NCBI GenBank assembly: GCA_958477465.1
Contig: CAUEFX010000002.1
Span: 1-64,000, forward strand
Source of the DNA: an uncultured Bacteroides sp.
GTDB taxonomy: Bacteria; Bacteroidota; Bacteroidia; Bacteroidales; Bacteroidaceae
DNA: 64,000 nt
Reading direction: 5' to 3'
Shown here in pieces: positions 16,250-24,778 of this stretch. The position numbers were made by a program, and so were the translations under genes. The notes under the pieces are model-generated. The model was not told the origin of the DNA and searched no databases. It saw nothing but the letters and a program-made list of their open reading frames with translations. How positions within the stretch are numbered: the stretch's first letter is position 1; the number at the start of each line of letters is the position of its first letter.

Positions 16250-17545
16250 ATGAAAAACAAAGAACTGTCTCCGTGGGCATGGATACCGACCCTGTACTTT
16301 GCACAAGGCCTGCCTTACGTAGCCGTGATGACCATCTCTGTCATCATGTACAAAAAGCTCGGCATCTCCAACACGGACATCGCCCTATATACCAGCTGGC
16401 TGTACCTCCCCTGGGTTATCAAACCATTCTGGAGCCCCTTTATCGACCTGCTGAAAACCAAACGCTGGTGGGTAGTGACCATGCAGCTCCTGGTGGGAGC
16501 AGGCCTCGCCGGCATCGCTTTCACCCTGCCGATGCCCGATTTCTTTCGGACAACCCTCGCCATATTCTGGCTGGTAGCCTTCAGTTCGGCCACACACGAC
16601 ATAGCCGCCGACGGGTTCTACATGCTGGCATTAAGCGTCCGGGACCAAGCAATGTATGTGGGCATCCGAAGCACCTTTTACCGGATTGCCACAATAGCCG
16701 GGCAAGGGCTTCTGGTCGTACTGGCCGGAGAGCTGGAAAAGCACACTTCCACCATAGCCATGGCGTGGAGCATCACGTTCTATATCCTCGCAGGGCTCTT
16801 CATCGCATTCTATCTATACCACAGCTACCTGTTGCCCCATCCGGCATCCGACAAGCCTGCCGTGGGCAATGCGACTGCCAATAACCTGTTCAAAGAGTTC
16901 TTCGCCACCTTCACAAGCTTCTTCCGCAAGCCGCAAGCCGGAATTGCCATCTTGTTCATGCTGTTTTATCGCTTGCCGGAGGCACAATTGGTAAAGCTCA
17001 TCAACCCTTTTCTGCTCGACCCCATTGAAAAAGGCGGGTTAGGACTGAGCACGGCCGAAGTAGGCTGGGTATACGGTACCATCGGCATCATTGGTCTCAC
17101 TCTCGGAGGTATCATCGGCGGCATCTGCGCGGCAAAAGGCGGATTGCAAAAATGGCTATGGCCAATGGCATGGAGCATCTCGCTCACCTGCATAACCTTT
17201 GTCTATCTGGGATATTTCCAGCCACAGGATCTTCTCACAATCAATATCTGCGTATTTATCGAACAGTTCGGATACGGATTCGGCTTCACGGCTTACATGC
17301 TTTACCTGATCTATTATTCCGACGGCGAACACAAGACAGCACATTATGCCATCTGTACCGCATTCATGGCACTGGGCATGATGTTGCCGGGTATGATGGC
17401 GGGTTGGTTGCAGGAGATCATCGGATACGAGAAGTTCTTTGTCTGGGTAATGATCTGCTGTACCGCCACCATAGCCGTTTGCGCACTTATCAAGATCGAT
17501 CCGGACTATGGTAAAAAAGAGAGCGGCGCTGATACCCGGCGCTGA
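16250..17545 (+). CDS. ampG: MFS permease of the AmpG (muropeptide) type
   Basis: A 431-residue inner-membrane permease with about 12 helices. The N-terminus LSPWAWIPTLYFAQGLPYVAVM and the ATHDIAADGFYMLAL segment are characteristic of AmpG, which carries GlcNAc-anhydroMurNAc (peptides) from the periplasm to the cytoplasm. The start at 16250 follows the SpoIID-type stop by 14 nt. In this run it would supply the turnover products that MurK and MurQ finally process. The exact substrate is unproven. Confidence 0.85.
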   Translation: MKNKELSPWAWIPTLYFAQGLPYVAVMTISVIMYKKLGISNTDIALYTSWLYLPWVIKPFWSPFIDLLKTKRWWVVTMQLLVGAGLAGIAFTLPMPDFFRTTLAIFWLVAFSSATHDIAADGFYMLALSVRDQAMYVGIRSTFYRIATIAGQGLLVVLAGELEKHTSTIAMAWSITFYILAGLFIAFYLYHSYLLPHPASDKPAVGNATANNLFKEFFATFTSFFRKPQAGIAILFMLFYRLPEAQLVKLINPFLLDPIEKGGLGLSTAEVGWVYGTIGIIGLTLGGIIGGICAAKGGLQKWLWPMAWSISLTCITFVYLGYFQPQDLLTINICVFIEQFGYGFGFTAYMLYLIYYSDGEHKTAHYAICTAFMALGMMLPGMMAGWLQEIIGYEKFFVWVMICCTATIAVCALIKIDPDYGKKESGADTRR

Positions 17546-17601
17546 AAAAAGTATTCATGCTTTCGGGAATTGTCTGAAAACGATTGTTTATATAAATAAA
17601 A

Positions 17602-20541
17602 ATGGATAAGAAGAATAAATACCAGGCCTTTCTGCAGGAGATCTCACAGTTTATCCCGCAAGAAAGAATCTACACTGACGAATTACGTCGGCTGGCATGG
17701 GGTACGGATGCCGGTTTCTACCGGCTTATTCCCCAGATTGTCATTCGTTCGGCCAACGAACAGGAGATAACGGATTTATTGCGTTCGGCAACCCGGCACC
17801 GGTTGCCGGTGACCTTCCGGGCAGCCGGAACGAGCCTGTCCGGACAAGCCATCAGCGACTCTATTCTCATTATAGCCGGAAAGAACTGGGAGAAATACAG
17901 CATCTCTCCCGGCCACGACCGGATTACCATGCAACCCGGCATCATCGGACAGCGTGTCAACGAACTGCTGCGGCCGTTCGGACGCAAATTCGCTCCGGAC
18001 CCGGCCTCGGTAAAAAGCGCCATGATAGGCGGCATTGTAATGAACAACGCTTCTGGTATGAATTGCGGAACCCATGCCAACAGCGATAAGATGCTATTAT
18101 CCGCCCGTATCATACTGGCAGACGGCACTCTGCTCGACACCGGCAACAATGCCAGTAAACAGGCATTCCTAATGACGCACGGAGAGTTTATCAAACAGAT
18201 CCAATCCCTGCGCGACCGGATCCGTGCCGACAAAGAGCTCAGCGACCGGATCCGCTATAAATATTCGATCAAGAACGTAACGGGATTGAACTTACTGCCT
18301 TTCGTCACATTCGACGACCCGTTCGACATCATCACCCACTTAATGGTGGGATCGGAAGGGACACTGGCATTTCTTTCCGAAGTCACCATGCGCACAGAAT
18401 ACGACTATCCGCACAAGGCCAGCGCCATGCTCTATTTCAAGGAGATCAAAGAGGCATGCCGGGCGGTGGTAGCCTTGAAGAGACTGACCAACGAAAAGAA
18501 GGAATGGATTGTGAAAGGCGCCGAGCTGCTCGACTGGAAATCACTGGCATCGGTCGATGACCCGACGGGAGAAGGCCTCACCGCCGTACTGGCAGAGACC
18601 AAAGCACACAGCAAAGAAGAGCTGGCCGCCAATATCGCCGTCATAGAAGAAGCGCTGAAACCCTTCAACACCTACACCCCCGTTCACTTTACGGACAAGC
18701 CGGAGGAATACTCCAAATACTGGGCCATCCGTTCCGGTATTTTCCCTTCCGTAGGAGGAACCCGGAAGCCGGGAACTACGAGCCTCATCGAAGACGTGGC
18801 CTTCCACATCGAGGATCTGCCCGAGGCGACCGCCGACCTGCAACAACTGATAGCGCGCCACGGATACGATGACGCCTGCATCTACGGGCATGCCCTCGAA
18901 GGAAATTATCATTTCATCATCAACCAGTCTTTCGGTACGGAGGCAGAAGTCAAGCGCTACGAGGCACTGATGAATGACGTCAAGACTTTGGTAGTAGACA
19001 AATATGACGGTTCGCTGAAAGCAGAACACGGTACCGGACGCAACATGGCTCCGTTCGTAAAATACGAATGGGGAGAGAAAGCGTATCACCTGATGCAAGC
19101 CGTCAAAACACTCTTCGACCCACTGAATATACTCAATCCGGGAGTTATCTTCAACGATGATCCTCACTGTCATATCAAGAATTTCAAGCCGCTGCCGCTA
19201 CTGGGCGGTTCCCACCGGCAAGCGGAAGGCAACAGCAAGAGTACACCGGATAGCAGTAAAAGTGCATCGGACAACAACAAGAGTACGCCGGATATCAGCC
19301 CAATAGACAAGTGCATCGAATGCGGTTTCTGCGAAGTAAACTGTGTGACTTGCGGTTTCACCCTTTCTTCTCGCCAGCGCATCGTGCTGCAACGCGAAAT
19401 CTCCCGGCTCAAAGCCAGCGGTGAAGATCCCCAAAGATTGGCAACCTTGCAGAAGCAATACCGCTACCCCGGCAATCAGACCTGTGCCGGCGACGGTCTC
19501 TGCTCTACCTCTTGCCCGATGGGAATCAACACAGGCGATCTGACTCATTATATCCGTCAGCAGGAATTACCGGAAGGCAGCTTCGCCTACTCCATCGGCA
19601 ACTTTGCCGCCAACCACTTTGCCGGTATAAAAAGCAGTCTGCGGCCTATGCTGACCTTAGCCAATGCAGCACACACCGTTTTAGGCACATCGGCAATGCT
19701 TACCCTCACGACCGGAATGCACCACCTGTTAGGTATCCCGCAGTGGACTCCTTTCATGCCCAAGAGCTACAAGTACAAGAGCAACAAGAGAAGGGAGAAC
19801 TCTCAACAGCAGCAGGACTTCCGAGTAAACAAGGTCGTTTATTTTCCGAGTTGTATCAATCAGACGATGGGACTTCCCAAGAGATCCAGAGAGAAGCAGC
19901 CACTCGTGGACAAGATGTTATCGCTCCTGCAAAAGGCCGGATATGAAGTGATCTTTCCGAAGGAGATGGAGAAGCTCTGCTGCGGCACAATCTGGGAGAG
20001 CAAAGGCATGCCGGATATTGCCGACCGTAAATCGGCAGAACTGGAAAAAGCCTTGTGGGAGGCTTCCGAAGAGGGGAAATACCCCGTGCTCTGCGACCAA
20101 AGCCCCTGCCTGCACCGCATGCGTGAGACCATCCGGAAGATGAAGCTCTATGAACCGGCCGAGTTTATCTATACCTTCCTGCGCGACAAACTGGAATTCT
20201 GCCCGGTCGACCGCCCGGTAGCCATCCACATCACCTGCTCCATGCGCCGGATGGGATTGGCGGATACCCTCCTTTCCCTGGCGCGGCTATGCTCCACCCG
20301 GGTGATCGTGCCCGAAGAGGTGGGATGCTGCGGCTTTGCCGGCGACAAGGGATTCACCCATCCGGAAGTGAACGGTTATGCACTGCGTAAGCTACGCCCC
20401 CAACTGGAAAAAGCAGGCGTACAGACCGGATATTCCAACAGCCGCACCTGCGAAATAGGGCTGGCTACCCACACAGGGATAACCTACGTATCCATCGCCT
20501 ACCTCGTAGACGAATGTACCAAAGCCCGTCGTTCAAACTGA
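17602..20541 (+). CDS. FAD-linked oxidase with Fe-S and CCG domains (D-lactate/2-hydroxyacid type)
   Basis: A 979-residue oxidoreductase. Order: PCMH-type FAD-binding domain (about 45-270, with FRAAGTSLSGQA), FAD-oxidase C-terminal domain (to about 530, ending LDPLNILNPGVIF), a two-cluster ferredoxin region (CIECGFCEVNC near 570 and CAGDGLCSTSCP near 627), and two cysteine-rich CCG domains (CCGTIW near 793, CCGFAG near 910). This architecture matches YdiJ/D-lactate or D-2-hydroxyglutarate dehydrogenases that pass electrons to quinones. MurQ, four genes on, releases D-lactate from MurNAc-6P, so D-lactate oxidation is a sensible inferred role. A Ser/Lys/Asp-rich linker of three 7-residue repeats (19231-19293) separates the flavin and Fe-S halves. 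Confidence 0.85.
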   Translation: MDKKNKYQAFLQEISQFIPQERIYTDELRRLAWGTDAGFYRLIPQIVIRSANEQEITDLLRSATRHRLPVTFRAAGTSLSGQAISDSILIIAGKNWEKYSISPGHDRITMQPGIIGQRVNELLRPFGRKFAPDPASVKSAMIGGIVMNNASGMNCGTHANSDKMLLSARIILADGTLLDTGNNASKQAFLMTHGEFIKQIQSLRDRIRADKELSDRIRYKYSIKNVTGLNLLPFVTFDDPFDIITHLMVGSEGTLAFLSEVTMRTEYDYPHKASAMLYFKEIKEACRAVVALKRLTNEKKEWIVKGAELLDWKSLASVDDPTGEGLTAVLAETKAHSKEELAANIAVIEEALKPFNTYTPVHFTDKPEEYSKYWAIRSGIFPSVGGTRKPGTTSLIEDVAFHIEDLPEATADLQQLIARHGYDDACIYGHALEGNYHFIINQSFGTEAEVKRYEALMNDVKTLVVDKYDGSLKAEHGTGRNMAPFVKYEWGEKAYHLMQAVKTLFDPLNILNPGVIFNDDPHCHIKNFKPLPLLGGSHRQAEGNSKSTPDSSKSASDNNKSTPDISPIDKCIECGFCEVNCVTCGFTLSSRQRIVLQREISRLKASGEDPQRLATLQKQYRYPGNQTCAGDGLCSTSCPMGINTGDLTHYIRQQELPEGSFAYSIGNFAANHFAGIKSSLRPMLTLANAAHTVLGTSAMLTLTTGMHHLLGIPQWTPFMPKSYKYKSNKRRENSQQQQDFRVNKVVYFPSCINQTMGLPKRSREKQPLVDKMLSLLQKAGYEVIFPKEMEKLCCGTIWESKGMPDIADRKSAELEKALWEASEEGKYPVLCDQSPCLHRMRETIRKMKLYEPAEFIYTFLRDKLEFCPVDRPVAIHITCSMRRMGLADTLLSLARLCSTRVIVPEEVGCCGFAGDKGFTHPEVNGYALRKLRPQLEKAGVQTGYSNSRTCEIGLATHTGITYVSIAYLVDECTKARRSN

Positions 20542-20568
20542 AAACTTAACACATAAAAACTACATAAA

Positions 20569-21732
20569 ATGAATAAAACAACCAGTAAACGCCTCTTAGC
20601 CCTCGATATACTGAGAGGCATCACCATTGCAGGAATGATTTTGGTGAACACCCCCGGATCATGGTCGTATGTCTACGCACCATTGAGACACGCCCAATGG
20701 AACGGCTTGACGCCGACCGATCTCGTATTTCCCTTCTTCATGTTTATCATGGGAATATCGACCTACATTTCTCTCAGGAAATACAATTTTGAATTCAGCC
20801 GCTCCGCCGCCCTGAAAATTCTCAAGCGCACCACCGTTATTTTCGCCATCGGGTTGGCGCTTGCTTGGTTCTCCATGTTCTGCCGCACCTGGTGCTCCTT
20901 GTCGGCCGAAGAGATCCCATTTTTCTCCCGCCTCGGACAGTCCGTCTGGACATTCGACCACATCCGTATTTTAGGAGTCATGCAGCGCCTGGCACTCTGC
21001 TATGGAGCAACGGCCATCGTAGCCTTGACCCTGAAACACAAGTACATCCCCTACCTGATTGTGACCCTGCTGGCAGGTTACTTCATCCTGCTCGTCACCG
21101 GCAACGGATTCGAGTACAACAGTACCAATATTCTTTCGGTCGTAGACCGTGCCGTGTTAGGTGAAGCGCACATGTACAACGACAACGGGATCGATCCGGA
21201 AGGGTTGTTAAGCACCATCCCTGCCATCGCCCACGTATTGATCGGCTTTTGTGTAGGCAAACTGCTGATGGAGGTAAAAGACATCAACGAGAAGCTCGAA
21301 CGGCTGTTCCTCATCGGAACAATCCTTACCTTCCTGGGCTTCCTGCTCAGCTACGGATGTCCTATCAACAAGAAAATATGGTCGCCCACTTTTGCCATTG
21401 TCACCTGCGGACTGGGTTCCAGTTTTCTGGCATTGCTCATCTGGATCATCGACGTAAAAGGCTACAAGTCTTGGTGCCGTTTCTTCGAATCATTCGGTGT
21501 AAACCCGCTTTTCATCTATGTCATGGCCGGTATACTCGCCTCTTTATCGGATAACATCCGCGTTCCGTTCGAAGGGGCACTTACCAACTTACACAGCTAT
21601 GTTTACAAAGGCATTCTCCAACCGCTCTTGGGCGATTATCCGGGTTCACTGGCTTTTGCGCTCCTCTTTATCGCTATCAACTGGAGCATCGGCTACGTAT
21701 TGTATAAGAAAAAAATATATATAAAGATATGA
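20569..21732 (+). CDS. murT: MurT-like N-acetylmuramic acid transporter (HGSNAT/YeiB-like membrane protein)
   Basis: A 387-residue polytopic membrane protein of about 10 helices, in the family often annotated DUF5009 or heparan-alpha-glucosaminide N-acetyltransferase. The hallmark N-terminus RLLALDILRGITIAGMILVN and the PTDLVFPFFMFIMGIS segment are present. In Tannerella forsythia a protein of this kind next to murK and murQ was described as the inner-membrane MurNAc transporter MurT. The same order is seen here, with the murK start codon overlapping this stop (ATGA at 21729-21732). The symbol rests on family plus gene order. Acyltransferase function is the alternative. Confidence 0.72.
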   Translation: MNKTTSKRLLALDILRGITIAGMILVNTPGSWSYVYAPLRHAQWNGLTPTDLVFPFFMFIMGISTYISLRKYNFEFSRSAALKILKRTTVIFAIGLALAWFSMFCRTWCSLSAEEIPFFSRLGQSVWTFDHIRILGVMQRLALCYGATAIVALTLKHKYIPYLIVTLLAGYFILLVTGNGFEYNSTNILSVVDRAVLGEAHMYNDNGIDPEGLLSTIPAIAHVLIGFCVGKLLMEVKDINEKLERLFLIGTILTFLGFLLSYGCPINKKIWSPTFAIVTCGLGSSFLALLIWIIDVKGYKSWCRFFESFGVNPLFIYVMAGILASLSDNIRVPFEGALTNLHSYVYKGILQPLLGDYPGSLAFALLFIAINWSIGYVLYKKKIYIKI

Positions 21733-22565
21733 TATTAATAGCAGACAGCGGTTCTACAAAGACCGATTGGTGTATGGTAGAACAAGGACAGCTCATCCGG
21801 CAGATAGTTACCAAAGGGATGAACCCTTTCTTTCAAACAGAAGAAGAGATAGAGAATGAGATTGCTACGGCACTGATTCCTCATTTAGAAACAAACGTGC
21901 TCGATGCTGTTTATTTTTATGGGGCGGGCTGTGTTCCGGATAAGGTCCCGATGATGCACCATGCACTTTCCGCACAACTCGATGCCCAAAACGGCATTGA
22001 AGTGAACACGGACATGCTTGCCGTGGCCCGTGGATTGTGCGGACACCAACCGGGCATTGCCTGTATCATGGGTACGGGGTCCAATTCCTGTTTCTACGAC
22101 GGTGAGAAAATAGTAAGCAACGTTTCGCCGTTGGGATTCATTCTTGGCGATGAAGGCAGTGGCGCCGTATTGGGGAAACTCCTGGTAGGCGACATACTGA
22201 AAAACCAGATGACACCGGAATTGAAAGAGAAATTCCTGCGTAAAACCGGACTGACCCCTCCCGAAATCATCGACCGGGTATACCGGCTGCCGTTCCCCAA
22301 CCGTTTTCTGGCAAGTCTTTCTCCATTTCTGGCGGAAAACATTCAGGAACCCTCCGTACATGCGTTGGTTCTCGGCAGCTTCAAGGCTTTCTTCCAACGC
22401 AACGTCATGCAGTACGACTATAGGAATCATCCGGTTCACTTCATCGGCTCCGTGGCCTACCACTATCAAGATGTGCTGCGCGAAGCCGCCCGTGAATGGG
22501 GGATACAGATAACAACCATCGTCAAAAGCCCCATGCAAGGACTCATGACTTTTCATCAGTCGTAA
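21729..22565 (+). CDS. murK: MurK-like N-acetylmuramate/GlcNAc kinase (BadF family)
   Basis: A 278-residue ASKHA kinase. Phosphate-1 motif ADSGSTKTDW (5-14), phosphate-2 region IMGTGSNSCFYDG, and adenosine-site segment ILGDEGSGAVLGKL. MurK-type enzymes phosphorylate MurNAc (and GlcNAc) at O6 after import, giving MurNAc-6P for MurQ. Translation is coupled to murT by a 4-nt overlap, and murQ follows after 36 nt. The paralogue at 9695 shares all major blocks but has Glu in place of both Asp residues in the first motif, so this copy is the better candidate for the canonical enzyme. Confidence 0.85.
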   Translation: MILIADSGSTKTDWCMVEQGQLIRQIVTKGMNPFFQTEEEIENEIATALIPHLETNVLDAVYFYGAGCVPDKVPMMHHALSAQLDAQNGIEVNTDMLAVARGLCGHQPGIACIMGTGSNSCFYDGEKIVSNVSPLGFILGDEGSGAVLGKLLVGDILKNQMTPELKEKFLRKTGLTPPEIIDRVYRLPFPNRFLASLSPFLAENIQEPSVHALVLGSFKAFFQRNVMQYDYRNHPVHFIGSVAYHYQDVLREAAREWGIQITTIVKSPMQGLMTFHQS

Positions 22566-22601
22566 AGTATTATTAACCAGTCATTATTCATAGATCACAA
22601 C

Positions 22602-23429
22602 ATGTTCATCAAAATAACAGAGCAACCTTCGCTCTACAACGATTTAGAGAAGAAGTCTATCCGGGAGATTCTGGAAGACATTAATACAGAGGATCAGAAA
22701 GTAGCCCTTGCCACACAGAAAGCGATTCCGCAAATAGAAAAACTGGTGAGCCGGATTGTTCCGCGCATGAAACAAGGGGGACGCATTTTCTACATGGGAG
22801 CCGGCACGAGCGGTCGTTTGGGCGTGCTCGACGCTTCGGAGATTCCACCGACATTCGGCATGCCGCCGACATTGGTCATCGGACTGATTGCCGGAGGCGA
22901 CACCGCTCTCCGCAACCCGGTAGAGAACGCTGAAGACGACACCCGGCGGGGATGGGAAGAGCTGGTAGAACACAACATTAACGATAAGGATACCGTAATC
23001 GGCATTGCCGCCTCAGGTACCACCCCCTACGTTATCGGAGCATTGCATGCCGCACGGGAACATGGCATTCTGACCGGTTGCATCACCAGCAACCCGGATT
23101 CTCCGATGGCTGCAGAAGCCGATGTCCCTATCGAAATGATTGTCGGTCCGGAATATGTGACCGGAAGTTCCCGTATGAAATCGGGTACCGGTCAGAAGAT
23201 GATTCTGAACATGATTACCACTTCCGTTATGATTCAGTTAGGACGTGTAAAGGGCAATAAAATGGTTAATATGCAGCTTAGTAACCAAAAACTGGTAGAC
23301 CGTGGCACGCGCATGATTGTTGAGGAACTCGGACTGGATTACGATCAGGCAAAAACATTGTTGCTGATGCATGGTTCTGTCAAAAAAGCGGTAGACGCTT
23401 ACAAAGCGGGAACTACCGAAAATCCATAA
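22602..23429 (+). CDS. murQ: N-acetylmuramic acid 6-phosphate etherase
   Basis: Cytoplasmic SIS-fold lyase. It cleaves the lactyl ether of MurNAc-6P to GlcNAc-6P and D-lactate. The 275-residue product has the family motif MGAGTSGRLGVLDASEIPPTFG near residues 65-86 and the GSSRMKSGTGQKMILNM block near residue 188. The C-terminus is a little shorter than E. coli MurQ. The last codons (KAGTTENP) and the TAA lie inside the first unit of a 27-bp tandem repeat that continues beyond the gene (23406-23513). Later units lack the stop, so a single change at the TAA would extend the protein. Confidence 0.93.
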   Translation: MFIKITEQPSLYNDLEKKSIREILEDINTEDQKVALATQKAIPQIEKLVSRIVPRMKQGGRIFYMGAGTSGRLGVLDASEIPPTFGMPPTLVIGLIAGGDTALRNPVENAEDDTRRGWEELVEHNINDKDTVIGIAASGTTPYVIGALHAAREHGILTGCITSNPDSPMAAEADVPIEMIVGPEYVTGSSRMKSGTGQKMILNMITTSVMIQLGRVKGNKMVNMQLSNQKLVDRGTRMIVEELGLDYDQAKTLLLMHGSVKKAVDAYKAGTTENP

Positions 23430-23513
23430 AAAGCTGGAAGCAACGGAATTCCGTGAAAGGCGGAAAGTGCCGGAATTCCGTGAAAGCGGGAAGTACCGGA
23501 ATTCCATGAAAAT
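23406..23513 (+). repeat. Four 27-bp tandem repeats starting in the murQ 3' end
   Basis: Units start at 23406, 23433, 23460 and 23487, each 27 bp (pattern GCGGGAAGTACCGGAATTCC, then RTGAAAR). The first unit is the end of murQ and contains its stop codon. Units 2-4 share a GGAATTCC core and are open in the murQ frame. On the minus strand they would encode repeated FR-x-FP-like peptides, but no gene is evident. Confidence 0.8.
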
Positions 23514-23533
23514 GAGTCGTTTTGAAGATAAAA

Positions 23534-23767
23534 TTACCCCTTTCACCCCCTTCACCTTTTTGCCCGATCGGCTTATTCATCGACAATAGAGGGTGAAGGG
23601 GCACTCCGTCTTACCTGGCACCGTGCAGACTGTCGGTGACGAGTGTGCCCATAGTTCGTAAGAACCGTATTCACGGCACATAAGTACCGTTCCGACCGGG
23701 CTTTCACCCTGTATCTGCGATGGATAAAGACTTTGAAGGAAAAAAGTGAAGGAGGTGAAAGGGGTAA
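23534..23767. repeat. 22-bp inverted repeats flanking 190 bp
   Basis: The 22-bp sequence at 23534-23555 (beginning TTACCCCTTTCACC) recurs in inverted orientation at 23746-23767 with one mismatch. Inside, AGGGTGAAGG-like sequence occurs in both orientations (near 23590 and 23703). There is no coding sequence. It could be a small mobile-element relic, an invertible segment or a very long hairpin between murQ and the convergent Crp/Fnr gene. Confidence 0.7.
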
Positions 23768-23804
23768 AAACAGATCGGATAAAGGCATTATTTCATCCCA
23801 GGAA

Positions 23805-23911
23805 AAGATGTTAAGTCTTTTTTTAAAAGATGCTATATGTTTTTTTAAAAGATACTAAGTCTTTTTTTGAAGGACTTAAGTCTTTTTCTGAAAGATGCTA
23901 CATGTTTTCCA
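23805..23911. repeat. Five tandem units of about 22 bp
   Basis: Units begin at 23805, 23827, 23849, 23871 (21 bp) and 23892. The pattern is AAGATGNTAAGTCTTTTTTT, then two bases. The fifth unit is partial. They are AT-rich, with a T-run in each unit. There are no unique spacers between units, so this is not a CRISPR array. The T-runs after weak dyads could end murQ transcription. Confidence 0.8.
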
Positions 23912-23943
23912 CCCTCTCCCGTTAAGCTGTCTCATCTATCCTA

Positions 23944-24023
23944 TCGGAAGAGGTTCGAGGGGGAATACCCATCTCGCTACTTCTCGGAAGAGGTTCGATG
24001 AAGAATATCCACCTCGTCACTTC
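23944..24023. repeat. Two 40-bp direct repeats
   Basis: Units at 23944-23983 and 23984-24023 both start TCGGAAGAGGTTCGA and continue with a similar GAATA-CC-TCTCG/CTCGT-ACTTC sequence. They lie immediately 3' of the Crp/Fnr gene, which ends at 24041 on the minus strand. Confidence 0.75.
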
Positions 24024-24040
24024 CCAATCGGTTTCTTCAG

Positions 24041-24727
24041 CTAAATATATTTCTTCAACCCTTGTACATCCAGCAGTGTAACCTCTCTCTTATCCGTAGA
24101 GATAAGCCCTTCCCTTATCATCTTATTGATCTCTTTCGAGAGAGCCGGACGGGTAACTCCCAGGTAATCGGCCAATTGCGCCTGATTATGTTCCAACAAT
24201 GCCGTATATCCGGAGGTGCAATGTTCCATGAGATAATAAATAAAACGGCTGCGGAGATTTTTATAAGAGAGAATACGCAAACGGGTGATGGTACATTTGT
24301 TACAGTTGCCTGTCACACAAAGAAAACTGTGAAGAAGTTGCGGCACGGAGCTTAGCAGTTTGAAAACCGAAGTACGGGTAGCCATCAGCAGGACAGACTC
24401 CTTGCTTGCTGTGAAAGTGGCCGGCAGAATATTATTCCCGCCAAACAGATGCGGAGTAGCAAAGGCACGGGGAGCGATGATCTCTTCCACCTTTACCTGA
24501 TTGCCGGCTACATCGATGATATTAACCTCCAATTCGCCTTTCAGCAGTACATACAAATGGTTGCAACGCGTATCCTGTTGCAACACCACCTCTTTTCGGG
24601 ACACTTTATACAATGCAACATCAAGCTCGTCCATTAAACGGCGCTTTACATTCATATCCAAGTCCCGGAAAAGAGGTATCTGCCATGGCAGTTGTTTATA
24701 CTCATCTGTAAAATCGATTCTTACCAC
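24041..24727 (-). CDS. Crp/Fnr-family transcriptional regulator
   Basis: A 228-residue regulator with an N-terminal cyclic-nucleotide-binding-like beta domain (about 15-125), a dimerisation helix and a C-terminal winged HTH (about 175-225, with NQAQLADYLGVTRPALSKEI as the recognition unit). Three cysteines are clustered at the start of the dimerisation helix (C137, C142, C145), and C56 and C170 are also present. They might bind a metal, Fe-S or heme, or be redox-active, which is inference. It lies downstream of the nitrite reductase genes and has its own promoter box, so it is the natural candidate to control them. Confidence 0.85.
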   Translation of the reverse strand: MVRIDFTDEYKQLPWQIPLFRDLDMNVKRRLMDELDVALYKVSRKEVVLQQDTRCNHLYVLLKGELEVNIIDVAGNQVKVEEIIAPRAFATPHLFGGNNILPATFTASKESVLLMATRTSVFKLLSSVPQLLHSFLCVTGNCNKCTITRLRILSYKNLRSRFIYYLMEHCTSGYTALLEHNQAQLADYLGVTRPALSKEINKMIREGLISTDKREVTLLDVQGLKKYI

Positions 24728-24750
24728 AGCATTACTCTTTGGTTATGTGG

Positions 24751-24758
24751 CAAAAATA
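24751..24758 (-). promoter_or_regulatory. -7 box of the Crp/Fnr gene
   Basis: CAAAAATA reads TATTTTTG on the minus strand, an exact TAnnTTTG match, 24 nt before the ATG at 24727 and inside the short gap after the porin gene. No good -33 element was found. Confidence 0.5.
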
Positions 24759-24778
24759 GTTCTTTTTCAGTTACATTC

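Noticed and set aside
23805..23911. Tandem 22-bp units considered as a CRISPR array
   Set aside because: Units are directly adjacent with no unique spacers, they vary in sequence, and no cas gene is present.
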